NCBI GenBank assembly: GCA_900114805.1
Contig: FOZN01000001.1
Span: 788,968 to 852,967 of the forward strand
Source of the DNA: Agrococcus baldri
Lineage (GTDB): Bacteria; Actinomycetota; Actinomycetes; Actinomycetales; Microbacteriaceae
Reading direction: 5' to 3'
Length of the DNA: 64,000 nt
Under the pieces are notes generated by a model, which was not told where the DNA came from, searched no databases, and saw only the letters and a list, made by a program, of their open reading frames with translations. Shown here one piece after another: positions 35,482 through 43,521 of the stretch (within the stretch, counting starts at the first letter, position 1; each line of letters begins with the position of its first letter). The position numbers and the translations under genes are program-made.

Positions 35482-36219
35482 TCACCGCTCCTGCAGCAGC
35501 TCGAGCGAGCGGAACATGGCGAAGAGCTCGTCGAACTCCTCGGTCTCCGCGTACGCCGCGCCCTGAGCGAAGGATGCGACCTCCCACAGGGCCCGATCGT
35601 GGGTGGTGCTGAACGAGGTGAACGGGTGGTCGTCGGGCACCGGGACGTCGAAGTACCCCAGGCACGGCACGCGGTCGTCCTCGACATCGTCCATCGTGAA
35701 GCCCGCGACGAAGTCGAAGCGATCCTCGACACGCTGCGCGGTGTACGCGACGACGCGGCCGTCGCCGCCGAGCGCCATCGCATCTGCGTGCAGCTGGCCG
35801 GGCACCATCGTCGTGCCGTCGCCGTCCCAGTCGTCGCACGCCCCGCCGCGGTCGCCGTAGTAGGCGCTGCCGAAGTAGGCGAGCTCCTGGCCGATGTCGC
35901 TCACGACGGTGATCGCGTTGACGTGGCCGAGGTCGTCCTCCGCCTCGAAGCTCTCGTCGACGACGCTCCAGTCCACCGGGATGCGCCAGCGGAAGAGCCC
36001 GTCGCTCGTCTCCACCGCCTGCCAGCCGGCCATCGGGTCGTCGGATGCGGTCGGTTCGGCCGTCGCCGTCGGCGCGGGAGACGCTGGTCCGGCGGCCGCG
36101 CTGGCCACGGTCGTCGCCGTAGGGGCGCTCGGCTCCGCCGTGGGGGCGGCGCACGCGCCGAGGGCGAGCACCATCGCAGCGGCAGCCATCGCGGCCGCCC
36201 TTCTCGGTCGAGCGCGCAT
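35482..36219 (-). CDS. Putative lipoprotein, paralogue C
   Basis: 245 residues starting MRARPRRAAA, with AGAGGGG about 6 bases upstream. Lipobox ALGAC, a Thr/Ala/Pro-rich linker, then WRIPVDWSVVDESF, LAYFGSAYYGDRGGACDDWDGD, a second Cys in RVPCLGYFDV, and the ending LWEVASFAQGAAYAETEEFDELFAMFRSLEL. That ending matches paralogue A at 33092 position by position. Lies between hpt and tilS, interrupting a conserved gene pair. No known domain recognised. Confidence 0.75.
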   Translation of the reverse strand: MRARPRRAAAMAAAAMVLALGACAAPTAEPSAPTATTVASAAAGPASPAPTATAEPTASDDPMAGWQAVETSDGLFRWRIPVDWSVVDESFEAEDDLGHVNAITVVSDIGQELAYFGSAYYGDRGGACDDWDGDGTTMVPGQLHADAMALGGDGRVVAYTAQRVEDRFDFVAGFTMDDVEDDRVPCLGYFDVPVPDDHPFTSFSTTHDRALWEVASFAQGAAYAETEEFDELFAMFRSLELLQER

Positions 36220-36334
36220 CGCGGCCCCTCTGCTCAGGTGCGGCGACGCATCCGTCACCGTCGTCTCAGGATCGCAGGGCTCCGCACCGCACAAGCGTGC
36301 GCGCAGCAACGATCCGGCAACGATCGACCGTGCG

Positions 36335-37327
36335 TCAGGCCGCGACGAAGACCAGTCTGCGGCCCTCGCGGCTCACGCGGATGCCGGGCAGGTGGATCGG
36401 GCCCTGCCCGTGCCAGTCGGTGACGAGGCGCGAGACCTCGAGCGTCTGCTGCCTCGAGAGCGCGGTGTGGAACTCGCTCTGCACGGCGAGGCGGATGATG
36501 CGCTGGCGCAGGGCCGGCGGGTTCGCCGCGAGCGCGCCCGCGTCGAGCGACAGGCCGCCCTCTGCGTGCTCGACCAGGTCGAGGATCTGCTCCTGTGCGA
36601 AGTGGGCGAGCGCCTCGGCGTCCTCGCGCAGCGTGTCGGCAGTGCGGGTGAGGGCGAGCGCGACACCGCCGCCCAGCACGTCGTCGAGCATCGGCAGCAC
36701 CCGGTGGCGCACGCGCACGCGCAGGAAGCGGTCGTCGTCGTTGTGCGGGTCGTGCCACGGCGCGATGCCGACATCGGCGCACGCCTGGTGGGTGGTGGCG
36801 CGACGCACCTGCAGCAGCGGCCGCCGGAGGAAGCCGATGCGCGGGTGCATGCCCCACAGGCTCTCGGCACCCGACCCGCGGGCGAGGCCGATCAGCACGG
36901 TCTCCGCCTGGTCGTCGAGGGTGTGGCCGAGCAGCACGGCGACGGCACCCTCCTCCTTGCGCGCCTGCAGCAGCGCCGCATAGCGCGCCTGGCGGGCGGC
37001 CGCCTCTGGGCTGCCGTCGGGCGCCACCTGCACGGCGAGGATGCGCACGGGGTCGAGCCCCAGCTCTCGCGCCTGCGCGGCCGCGCGCTCGGCGATCTCC
37101 GCGCTGCCCGGCTGCAGGCCGTGGTCGACGATGACGGCACCGGCCCGCAGACCGGCGCGCTCGGCCTCGAACGCGGTTGCGGCTGCGAGCGCCAGCGAGT
37201 CGGCGCCGCCCGAGAGCGCCACCAGCAGCAGCGAGCCCGCCGGCACGTCATCCGTCGCCTCGCGCACGGCCCGACGCACGTCGGCGACGGCGGGGGTGAG
37301 CCGCGGTCGGCGCTCGTTTTCGGGCAT
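36335..37327 (-). CDS. tilS: tRNA(Ile)-lysidine synthetase
   Basis: Modifies C34 of tRNA-Ile(CAU) to lysidine so it reads AUA. 330 residues; PP-loop ALSGGADSLALAAAT (~36-50), VDHGLQPGS, LLGHTLDDQAETVLIGLARGSG and PLLQVRR are intact. ATG 37327 is preceded by TAAGGT six bases upstream, suggesting a leaderless message sharing the 37328-37374 spacer with divergent ppa. It ends 116 bases before the lipoprotein C start. Confidence 0.95.
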   Translation of the reverse strand: MPENERRPRLTPAVADVRRAVREATDDVPAGSLLLVALSGGADSLALAAATAFEAERAGLRAGAVIVDHGLQPGSAEIAERAAAQARELGLDPVRILAVQVAPDGSPEAAARQARYAALLQARKEEGAVAVLLGHTLDDQAETVLIGLARGSGAESLWGMHPRIGFLRRPLLQVRRATTHQACADVGIAPWHDPHNDDDRFLRVRVRHRVLPMLDDVLGGGVALALTRTADTLREDAEALAHFAQEQILDLVEHAEGGLSLDAGALAANPPALRQRIIRLAVQSEFHTALSRQQTLEVSRLVTDWHGQGPIHLPGIRVSREGRRLVFVAA

Positions 37328-37374
37328 GAAGTAACCTTATGCCGATTCCCCACCCCCACGAGAAGGAGCCGCCG

Positions 37375-37920
37375 TTGGCCGCCTACGACGTCGTCATCGA
37401 GATCCCCAAGGGGAGCCGCAACAAGTACGAGCTCGATCACGAGACCGGTCGCGTGTACCTCGATCGCGTGCTCTTCACGACCTTCGTCTACCCCACCGAC
37501 TACGGCTTCTTCGAGGGCACGCTCGGCCTCGACGGCGACCCGGTCGACGCGCTGGTGCTGCTCGAGTACCCGGTGCCGCCGGGCGTGTTCGTCAAGGTGC
37601 GGCCCGTCGGCCAGCTCAACATGGAGGACGACGGCGGTATCGACACCAAGGTCATCTGCGTGCTCGAGAAGGACCCGCGCTGGTCGCACATCCAGGACAT
37701 CGAGGATGTGCCGCAGCAGATCCGGAACGAGATCGAGCACTTCTTCATGCACTACAAGGACCTCGAGCCCGGCAAGTGGGCCAAGCTCGGCGGCTGGGAG
37801 GGCGTCGACGCCGCCGAGGCGACCGTGCAGGCAGGCTTCGCGGCCTTCGACGCGGCGCACGGCGACGAGACCGACGAGCCGGTCGAGAAGCCCGAGGGCG
37901 GCCGCGACGTCACGGACTGA
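37375..37920 (+). CDS. ppa: Inorganic pyrophosphatase
   Basis: Hydrolyses pyrophosphate. 181 residues from TTG 37375, chosen because AAGGAG lies 6 bases upstream and the protein then opens [18 protein letters not shown], exactly the family start; an ATG at 37339 would add 12 residues. Motifs: [34 protein letters not shown] with the metal-binding Asp residues (DGDPVD), and [14 protein letters not shown] strong terminator follows at 37936. Confidence 0.97.
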   Translation: MAAYDVVIEIPKGSRNKYELDHETGRVYLDRVLFTTFVYPTDYGFFEGTLGLDGDPVDALVLLEYPVPPGVFVKVRPVGQLNMEDDGGIDTKVICVLEKDPRWSHIQDIEDVPQQIRNEIEHFFMHYKDLEPGKWAKLGGWEGVDAAEATVQAGFAAFDAAHGDETDEPVEKPEGGRDVTD

Positions 37921-37935
37921 TCCGGAGCACGCGAC

Positions 37936-37971
37936 AAGGGGCGGGGCCGCACACGGTGCGTCCCGCCCCTT
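37936..37971 (+). terminator. Terminator after ppa
   Basis: AAGGGGCGGG (37936-37945) and CCCGCCCCTT (37962-37971) form a perfect 10-bp stem with a 16-nt loop, 16 bases after the ppa stop. It also faces the end of the convergent M23 peptidase gene and may act in both directions. Confidence 0.85.
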
Positions 37972-38021
37972 CGCGTTGCCGATGGCGGATGCGTCGGGTC
38001 GCCGTCGCGGGCGCCGCGGCC

Positions 38022-39419
38022 TCAGCGCAGGCGCACGCCCCGTGCGTTCAGGAACGACTCCGGATTGGTGAGCGTGCCGCCGACGCGCAGCTGGAAGTGC
38101 AGGTGACAGCCGGTGGAGTGGCCGGTCGAGCCCTCGTAGGCGACCACCTGGCCGGCGCGGACACGCTGGCCCGGATAGACGTGCGCGGGCCTGATCATGT
38201 GGAAGTACTCGCTCTGCACGCCGCCGCCGTGGTTGATGTACAGCATGTTCGCGCCGTAGATGTCGTACGAGCGCAGCGTCACGGTGCCCGCCGCGACCGC
38301 GTAGATCGGGGTGCCGCAGCCGGCCGCGATGTCGATGCCGGCGTGCAGCTTGCGGCCCAGCGTGCCGACCGGGTCGTTGCGCCAGCCGTAGCCGGAGGTG
38401 AAGCGGCCGTAGTGCGGGGTGACCCAGCCGCTGCTCGCGGGGGGCGTGACGGGCACCGTGGTGCCGCCGCCGCTCCCGCCGCCGCCGCTGCCGGCGTTGT
38501 TGCGCGCGGCCTCCTCTGCGAGCCGCTGCTGCTCGGCGATGGCGGCCTGCCGCGCGGCCTCGCGCTGGGCGGCCTCGCGGATGCGGCGCTGCCGCTCCTG
38601 CTCGGCCAGCCAGGCTCGGTGCCGCTGGCCCGCCTGATAGTCGTCCTCGGTCGCTGCCCGGTTCTCGATCAGCACCTCGAGCTGCGCCTCGAGCTCGACG
38701 CGGTGCTCCTGCTGCGCCACGACGGCGGCCTGCGCTGCGGCGGCGGCCTCCTGCGCGGCCACGAGCGCGGCGTCGGCGGCCTCCTTGAGCTCCTGCAGCG
38801 CATCGCGGGCGACCGCGGCCTGGTCCTGCAGCGACTGCGCCGTGTTCGCGTCCTGCTGCGCCTGCTCGTAGAGCGTGTCCGCCGTACCGGCGACCCGGTC
38901 GATCATGTCGAGCCGGTACAGCCAGGTGTCGGCCGAGCCGGGGTTGGCGAAGAGCTCGGCGCTCATGTCACCGGTGCCGCCGGAGCGCGCGAGCTGCGCC
39001 GCGAGCTGTCCGGCTGCGAGCTGCGACTGCTCGGCGCGCTCCGTCGCCTCGTCGGCCTGCTCCTGCAGCCGCTCGGCGACGGCGACGGCCTCGTCGTAGA
39101 CGCGCTGCGCCTCGATCGCCTCGGCGGCTCGCTGATCGGAGAGCGCCTGCGCGTCGGCGGCATCGGTCTCGAGCTGGGCGATGAGGGCACGGATGTCGCT
39201 GATCTGCTGATTCTTGGCGGTGACGTTCCCGCGAGCGGCCTCGACCTCTGCCCAGGTGGGGAAGCCGTACTCGTCGACGGCCTGCGCACTCGGCACGCCC
39301 GGCGTGACCAGCGTGGCGAGCATGGCGCCGACGGCGAGGCTCGCGGCGATGCCCAGGCGCAGCCTGCGACCGCGCGAGGGGGCTCGCTCGGCACGTGTCT
39401 GCCGGTCGGGCAAAGCCAT
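38022..39419 (-). CDS. Secreted M23-family peptidoglycan endopeptidase with coiled coil
   Basis: 465 residues from ATG 39419 (MALPDRQTR). Signal region RRLRLGIAASLAVGAMLATLVTPGVPSAQA, then about 250 residues of Ala/Glu/Gln coiled coil, a Gly-rich hinge and a C-terminal LytM/M23 domain. Zinc ligands are visible in GRKLHAGIDIAAG (HxxxD) and GCHLHFQLRV (HxH). The architecture matches NlpC/EnvC-like activators or hydrolases of cell separation. An in-frame start at 39491 would add 24 residues with no signal-like character. The spacer to the tRNA genes holds CCTGAAG/CTTCAGG inverted 7-mers (39530-39558). Confidence 0.9.
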   Translation of the reverse strand: MALPDRQTRAERAPSRGRRLRLGIAASLAVGAMLATLVTPGVPSAQAVDEYGFPTWAEVEAARGNVTAKNQQISDIRALIAQLETDAADAQALSDQRAAEAIEAQRVYDEAVAVAERLQEQADEATERAEQSQLAAGQLAAQLARSGGTGDMSAELFANPGSADTWLYRLDMIDRVAGTADTLYEQAQQDANTAQSLQDQAAVARDALQELKEAADAALVAAQEAAAAAQAAVVAQQEHRVELEAQLEVLIENRAATEDDYQAGQRHRAWLAEQERQRRIREAAQREAARQAAIAEQQRLAEEAARNNAGSGGGGSGGGTTVPVTPPASSGWVTPHYGRFTSGYGWRNDPVGTLGRKLHAGIDIAAGCGTPIYAVAAGTVTLRSYDIYGANMLYINHGGGVQSEYFHMIRPAHVYPGQRVRAGQVVAYEGSTGHSTGCHLHFQLRVGGTLTNPESFLNARGVRLR

Positions 39420-39645
39420 GGTCTTCCCGTCTCGCAGCGTCAGATCGCCGCTTCGTCCACCATCGTGCACCCAGCTCACCGCGTTCGTCACGACACAATC
39501 GGGCTCACGCTACCAACTTTCATGTTCCACCTGAAGGTTTGTTCAGCAGAACTTCAGGCGGGCGTGTCGCGATTTCGTCCCGGTTTGCAACCAGCCGTAC
39601 CCGTCCTGTAACGTTTCTCCTCGGTAGTCGCATGCTTCGGCATAC

Positions 39646-39718
39646 GGCCCCATCGTTTAGAGGCCTAGGACACCGCCCTTTCACGGCGGCAGCACGGGTT
39701 CGAATCCCGTTGGGGTCA
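39646..39718 (+). tRNA. tRNA-Glu (TTC)
   Basis: 73 nt. Acceptor GGCCCCA pairs with TGGGGTC (one G-T pair); D-arm TTTAGAGGCCTAGGAC; anticodon stem CCGCC/GGCGG around loop CTTTCAC with anticodon TTC; T-arm ACGGG-TTCGAAT-CCCGT; discriminator A. No CCA encoded. Confidence 0.97.
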
Positions 39719-39760
39719 CTCAGTACGGATTTTGGTCTGTACGATGGGTTCTACCAGTTA

Positions 39761-39838
39761 GGCCCTGTAGCGCAGTCTGGTTAGCGCGCCGCCCTGTCAC
39801 GGCGGAGGTCGCGGGTTCAAGTCCCGTCAGGGTCGCCA
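39761..39838 (+). tRNA. tRNA-Asp (GTC)
   Basis: 78 nt including an encoded CCA. Acceptor GGCCCTG/CAGGGTC; anticodon stem CCGCC/GGCGG around CTGTCAC with anticodon GTC; T-arm GCGGG-TTCAAGT-CCCGT; discriminator G. 42 bases after tRNA-Glu, probably the same transcript. Confidence 0.97.
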
Positions 39839-39844
39839 TGCCTG

Positions 39845-39868
39845 AGGCCCTCTCGAGAGAGAGGGTCT
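39845..39868 (+). terminator. Hairpin between tRNA-Asp and tRNA-Phe
   Basis: AGGCCCTCTC and GAGAGGGTCT pair over 10 bp (one G-U) around a GAGA tetraloop, 6 bases after the tRNA-Asp CCA and followed by TGTG. It may be a terminator or a processing signal between the tRNAs. Confidence 0.5.
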
Positions 39869-39910
39869 TGTGCAAGGGCGGGCGAGAGCCCGTCAGGCTC
39901 GCAGGAGTCC

Positions 39911-39983
39911 GGCTCTGTAGCTCAGTTGGTAGAGCGCACGACTGAAAATCGTGAGGTCACGGGATCGACGCCCGTCGGAGCCA
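39911..39983 (+). tRNA. tRNA-Phe (GAA)
   Basis: 73 nt. Acceptor GGCTCTG/CGGAGCC; D-arm AGCTCAGTTGGTAGAGC; anticodon stem CACGA/TCGTG around CTGAAAA with anticodon GAA; T-arm ACGGG-ATCGACG-CCCGT, where the usual first loop T is A; discriminator A; no CCA encoded. Confidence 0.95.
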
Positions 39984-39987
39984 CGGA

Positions 39988-40018
39988 GAAGCCCCCGTTC
40001 AGCGGGGGCTTCGTTGTT
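39988..40018 (+). terminator. Terminator after tRNA-Phe
   Basis: GAAGCCCCCG (39988-39997) and CGGGGGCTTC (40003-40012) form a perfect 10-bp stem with a 5-nt loop, followed by GTTGTT. A classic intrinsic terminator 4 bases after the tRNA. Confidence 0.92.
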
Positions 40019-40083
40019 CCCGCGGCACTCCTGAGCCTCAAGACACGCCGATGCAGCCCGCGCTCTCGGGGTCGACGGATGCG

Positions 40084-40764
40084 TCAGGCCGTCGCGATGA
40101 GACCGCGCAGCGTCTCGGCGTCCTCGTTCGCGCCGAACGCGGCCCAGCCCGGCTGCAGGTGCAGGCCGGCGTCCAGCGACTCGAGCACGACCGGGTCGAA
40201 GCCGAAGTCGTCGACGAGACCCGCGACCAGTTCGACGTCGCGCACGTCGTCGCCCGCGACCGCGATCGCGCGGCGCTGCGGGTGCCCGGCGGGCCGCGGC
40301 CAGTCGGCGAGGTCGTGGTAGCCCATGTGGTTGAAGGCCTTGACGACCCGCGAGGCGGGCAGGAACTCCTGCACGATCGTGCTCGTCGACCGCTCAGGGT
40401 CGGTGAACTCGTCGCGGATGCCGTCGGTCTCCCACCAGTAGTTCATGGCGTCGATCACGAGCTTGCCCGCGAGCTGCTCCACCGGCAGCCGGTCGTACTG
40501 CCCGAGCGGCAGGGCGAGGATGACCACGTCGGCTGCGGCAGCCGCATCCGCCGACACCATCGCCTCTGCGCCGGGCGCGAGGTACTCGACGATCAGCCGG
40601 ATGCGCGCGGGGCTGCCCGAGCCTGCGACGAGCGTGCGGTGGCCGGCGGCGAGCGAGAGCTTGGCGAGCACGGTGCCGATCTTGCCGGCGCCCAGGATGG
40701 CGACCGTGAGCGTCTCGGCCGATGGCTCGCTGCGTTCGGCGATCGACTCGACCTGCTGCGACAT
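40084..40764 (-). CDS. NAD(P)-binding oxidoreductase of the F420-dependent NADP reductase type
   Basis: 226 residues. N-terminal nucleotide-binding fold [23 protein letters not shown] (GxGxxG, ~20-42), [23 protein letters not shown], then VIDAMNYWW and [34 protein letters not shown], which matches the COG2085 (Fno-like) proteins that reduce NADP with F420H2 or act on unknown substrates. Single gene transcribed toward the tRNA cluster; a GGGGAGT ribosome site precedes ATG 40764. Confidence 0.82.
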   Translation of the reverse strand: MSQQVESIAERSEPSAETLTVAILGAGKIGTVLAKLSLAAGHRTLVAGSGSPARIRLIVEYLAPGAEAMVSADAAAAADVVILALPLGQYDRLPVEQLAGKLVIDAMNYWWETDGIRDEFTDPERSTSTIVQEFLPASRVVKAFNHMGYHDLADWPRPAGHPQRRAIAVAGDDVRDVELVAGLVDDFGFDPVVLESLDAGLHLQPGWAAFGANEDAETLRGLIATA

Positions 40765-40864
40765 GCGTGACTCCCCTGACTGGCTCTGGTGTCTGACAAC
40801 AGTGGGCCGGCTGGACGCATTCCCGCGCTGGGCGCTGCCGATCCCGACCCCCTATCCTCCACCC

Positions 40865-41007
40865 ATGCGCTACCGCTGGGGATGAGAACGGGCAGCGCGC
40901 CGGCGTGATCACGCTGAGCGTCGAGGGTGCGCCCGACGCCGTGATCGCGCGCACCGACGGCTTCTGGGCGCGCTCGAGCACGCTTCAATCGGTCGAGTCG
41001 ACCAGCG
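40865..41007 (+). pseudogene. Possible frameshifted gene remnant
   Basis: ATG 40865, preceded by a TATCCT -10-like box at 40851-40856 in the right position for a leaderless gene, encodes only MRYRWG before TGA. Removing one G from the GGGG run (40878-40881) would give MRYRWDENGQRAGVITLSV, continuing EGAPDAVIARTDGFWARSSTL into the 40985 direct repeat and the antisense tail of the next gene. The long, sensible continuation suggests a decayed small gene or a sequencing indel. No family recognised. Confidence 0.3.
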
Positions 41008-41027
41008 TCAATCGGTCGAGTCGACCA
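40985..41027. repeat. 20-bp direct repeat duplicating the 3' end of the PPOX gene
   Basis: Two identical 20-bp copies (40985-41004 and 41008-41027) separated by GCG. The right copy contains the stop and last codons (DSTD) of the minus-strand PPOX-fold gene; the left copy is outside it. Each contains the dyad GGTCGA-G-TCGACC, which could also act as an operator or small hairpin. Confidence 0.85.
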
Positions 41028-41466
41028 CCGGCTCGCTGTCGGGGTCCGGCTCGGCCCAGCGGTGGAAGCGGCGCCCGGAGAGCCGGGTGAGGTCGATGCG
41101 CACGAACTCGCGCTTCACCGTCGGGATGAGCGGATGGATCGGCAGCGCCGAGGCCGCCTCGATCTCGTCCCGCGCCTCCAGCCGACGCGCCCGGCCGTGC
41201 CCGATGACGCTCCAGGCCTCCTTGACGCCGATGTTGTCGATCTCGAAGACCACGTCGTCGGCCATCAGCACGCCGGCGAGCTTCGTGCCCGGCGCCGTGC
41301 GGAAGGTGATCTCGCGGCCGGCCGAGTGGTAGTTGATCGGGAAGACCTCGAGCAGGTCGCCGACGCGGAAGGCGATGCGCCCGAACTCGAACGCGGCGAG
41401 CAGCTTCACGCACTCGTCCTCGCTGATCTCGTGGACCGGACTCTCGCGCCCTGCATGCTGGCTCAT
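41008..41466 (-). CDS. Pyridoxamine 5'-phosphate oxidase-fold flavoprotein
   Basis: 152 residues from ATG 41466 (MSQHAGRESPVHE). Split-barrel FMN-binding fold: ISEDECVKLLAAFEFGRIAFRVGDLLEVFPINYHSAGREITFRTAPGTKL is the standard opening of small PPOX/DUF proteins, with VVFEIDNI and AWSVIGHGRARRL following. Such proteins bind FMN or F420; the substrate is unknown. The stop sits in a duplicated 20-bp segment. Confidence 0.85.
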   Translation of the reverse strand: MSQHAGRESPVHEISEDECVKLLAAFEFGRIAFRVGDLLEVFPINYHSAGREITFRTAPGTKLAGVLMADDVVFEIDNIGVKEAWSVIGHGRARRLEARDEIEAASALPIHPLIPTVKREFVRIDLTRLSGRRFHRWAEPDPDSEPVVDSTD

Positions 41467-41533
41467 GGCTTCATGCTCGCATTGCTGCGGCGCCCGCGCC
41501 AGGGGGCGGGCCTGGGCCAAGGCCGTTGTCAGC

Positions 41534-42220
41534 TCAGCGTCGCCCCTCGGCAGCGAGCCGTTCGGCCAGCCCAGCCTCGTCGGCGAGCCGCGGCTCGGTG
41601 GTGCGCTCGGGGATGATGCCGCGCTTGCCGGCGTAGAAGGCGCGGATGCGATCCATGTCGGCCGGCACGTCACCCGTGAGCGAGATGGTCGGCCCGAGGC
41701 CGGTGGTGCCGGTGACCGAGTCGACGAAGCCGAGCGTGACCGGCACGTCCGCCTCGTAGGCGATGCGGTAGAAGCCGCTGCGCCACTGGCTCGAGCTGCG
41801 GGTGCCGTCGGGCGTGACGACGATCGCGGCGCGCGGGTCGGTGCGTGCCAGCTCGACCACGCGGTCGGCGAGCCCGGAGGGGTCATCGCGGTCGACCGGG
41901 ATGCCGCCGAGCCAGTGCATGACGCGCCCGAACGGGCCGCCGAAGAGCTCGCGCTTGCCGAGCCAGCGCACCGCGAGTCCCGCATCCCACGAGATCGCGA
42001 GCATGAGCACGAAGTCGCGGTTCGACGTGTGGGGTGCGCCGATCAGCAGCCGCGGACCGTGGTGAGCGGGCTGCTCACGAACGAGCGTCCAGGGACTGAG
42101 CGCCCAGTGCAGTCGCGCGAGCGCGCGGCGGACCGGCATCCGCGGTGGAGCGGAGTGCGGCGAGGCCTGCGCGTCTCCGCCGCCTCCTCGGCGCCGACGC
42201 CCGTCCCGGGCATCGGTCAC
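41534..42220 (-). CDS. Glycerol acyltransferase (PlsC-like)
   Basis: 228 residues. Acyltransferase motif GAPHTSNRDF (HxxxxD, ~60-69), KRELFGGPFGRVMHWLGGIPVDR and TPDGTRS (in place of the EGTRS of PlsC), matching short 1-acyl-glycerol-3-phosphate acyltransferase-like proteins. The N-terminal ~28 residues are Gly/Arg-rich. GTG 42220 overlaps the desaturase stop, so acyl chain desaturation and transfer to glycerol are encoded in one message. Confidence 0.85.
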   Translation of the reverse strand: MTDARDGRRRRGGGGDAQASPHSAPPRMPVRRALARLHWALSPWTLVREQPAHHGPRLLIGAPHTSNRDFVLMLAISWDAGLAVRWLGKRELFGGPFGRVMHWLGGIPVDRDDPSGLADRVVELARTDPRAAIVVTPDGTRSSSQWRSGFYRIAYEADVPVTLGFVDSVTGTTGLGPTISLTGDVPADMDRIRAFYAGKRGIIPERTTEPRLADEAGLAERLAAEGRR

Positions 42221-43335
42221 GCACGCGCCTCGATGCGCCGCGCCGACAGCATCGGGCAGTCGAACGGATCGCGGGCTGCGAGGCCGACGCGGTTCAGGTA
42301 CGCGATGACGGATGCGTAGGCACCGACCAGGCCGGTCTCCGTGTAGGGGATGCTGTGGGTCGCGCAGTGCAGACGGACGATCTCGCTCGCCTTGCGCAGG
42401 TGCGGGCGCGCCATGTTCGGGAAAAGGTGGTGCTCGACCTGGTAGTTGAGACCGCCCATGAGCGCGCTCATGCCCCAGCCGCGGATGTTGCGGGAGGTGC
42501 GCACCTGCTTGGTGAAGAAGTCGAGCTTCGCGTCACGGCTGACGGTCGGCATGCCCTTGTGGTTCGGCGCGAAGGATGCGCCCATGCCGACGCCGAACAC
42601 GGCCAGCTGCACGGCCAGGAACGCGGGCACCATGTAGGCCGGCATGACGAGGAAGAGGAAGGTGATGAGCACGGCGAAGCGCGCGGCGATGAGGCCGAGC
42701 TCGAGCCAGCGGCCGACGACTGGACGGCGCTCGAGCAGCGTCGCGATCGAGCGCACGTGCAGGTTGGCGCCCTCGAAAGTGAGCAGCGGGAAGAACAGCC
42801 AGCCCTGGCGCTGCGTGACCCAGCGCTGCAGACCGCGGGCCCTCTTGGCGTCCGAGGGCAGGAACGAGATCGTGTCGATGTCGATGTCGGGGTCGCGCCC
42901 GATCTGGTTGGGGTTGGCGTGGTGGCGGGAGTGCTTCGTCATCCACCACTGGTGGCTGATGCCCACGACGCCGGCGGCGAGGATGCGGCCCAGGCGGTCG
43001 TTGGCGGGGCCGGACTTCAGCACCTGTCGGTGCGAGGCCTCGTGCGCGATGAAGGCGATCTGCGTCATGACGATGCCGAGGCCGCCTGCGATCAGCAGCT
43101 GCAACCAGCTGTCGCCCAGCAGGAACGCCCCGACCAGCAGGCCGACCAGCGCGACGCCGAGGCCGACCATCAGCCACGCGTAGAAGCCCACGGTCCGCTC
43201 GAGCAGGCCGGCGTCGCGCACGGCCTTCGCGACGACCCGGAAGTCGGCGCGGCGCTCCTCCTCGGAGCGCTCGGATGCCTTGATCGTGGTGCGCAGCGCT
43301 CCGTGCGTCACCGCTGGTGCGGTCATCGTGGACAT
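42217..43335 (-). CDS. Membrane fatty-acid (acyl-lipid/acyl-CoA) desaturase
   Basis: Di-iron membrane desaturase, 372 residues, introducing double bonds into fatty acids. Three histidine boxes: HEASH (~99), HSRHH (~135) and QVEHH (~299). Hydrophobic pairs at about 50-90 and 190-235. Shares the layout of actinobacterial DesA3/linoleoyl-CoA-like desaturases. ATG 43335; upstream are GGGGGCC and a conspicuous inverted repeat (43417-43452). Forms an operon with the acyltransferase downstream. Confidence 0.92.
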   Translation of the reverse strand: MSTMTAPAVTHGALRTTIKASERSEEERRADFRVVAKAVRDAGLLERTVGFYAWLMVGLGVALVGLLVGAFLLGDSWLQLLIAGGLGIVMTQIAFIAHEASHRQVLKSGPANDRLGRILAAGVVGISHQWWMTKHSRHHANPNQIGRDPDIDIDTISFLPSDAKRARGLQRWVTQRQGWLFFPLLTFEGANLHVRSIATLLERRPVVGRWLELGLIAARFAVLITFLFLVMPAYMVPAFLAVQLAVFGVGMGASFAPNHKGMPTVSRDAKLDFFTKQVRTSRNIRGWGMSALMGGLNYQVEHHLFPNMARPHLRKASEIVRLHCATHSIPYTETGLVGAYASVIAYLNRVGLAARDPFDCPMLSARRIEARA

Positions 43336-43416
43336 GCGGCCCCCTTGGGGTCATCGGCGACTTCCCAGCCGTGGAGGGCCCGCCGAACTGCGTGGTCGGG
43401 ACCCCGGATGCTTTCA

Positions 43417-43452
43417 GCGTATGCCGTACGCAATGCGGCCAGCCGCATACGC
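43417..43452. promoter_or_regulatory. Inverted repeat upstream of the desaturase
   Basis: GCGTATGC (43417-43424) and GCATACGC (43445-43452) are perfect complements separated by 20 bases; a GTACG core and CGCAATGCGG lie between them. The site is 80-115 bases upstream of the desaturase ATG and just behind the terminator of the neighbouring gene, where an operator for a fatty-acid-responsive repressor or activator would be expected. Confidence 0.45.
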
Positions 43453-43470
43453 CCTAGGGGTTGTGCATGA

Positions 43471-43504
43471 GAAGGCCCGGCCCCGCAATGCGGACCGGGC
43501 CTTC
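43471..43504 (-). terminator. Terminator after the acyl-CoA oxidase-like gene
   Basis: GAAGGCCCGG (43471-43480) and CCGGGCCTTC (43495-43504) form a perfect 10-bp stem with a 14-nt loop, 17 bases beyond the stop of the minus-strand gene at 43522. Confidence 0.88.
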
Positions 43505-43521
43505 CTGCGGCGTGGCGGGGA

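Noticed and set aside
37339..37374. ATG at 37339 as ppa start
   Set aside because: It has no ribosome site, and the TTG at 37375 has AAGGAG at ideal spacing and yields the conserved N-terminus.
39911..39983. Unusual tRNA-Phe T-loop beginning ATCGA instead of TTCGA, as a sign of a degenerate tRNA
   Set aside because: All stems are intact and the gene is followed by a strong terminator; I cannot exclude that this loop is normal for the group.
40905..41090. Small plus-strand ORF starting at GTG 40905
   Set aside because: No ribosome site, runs antisense into the PPOX gene; better explained as part of the possible frameshifted remnant at 40865.
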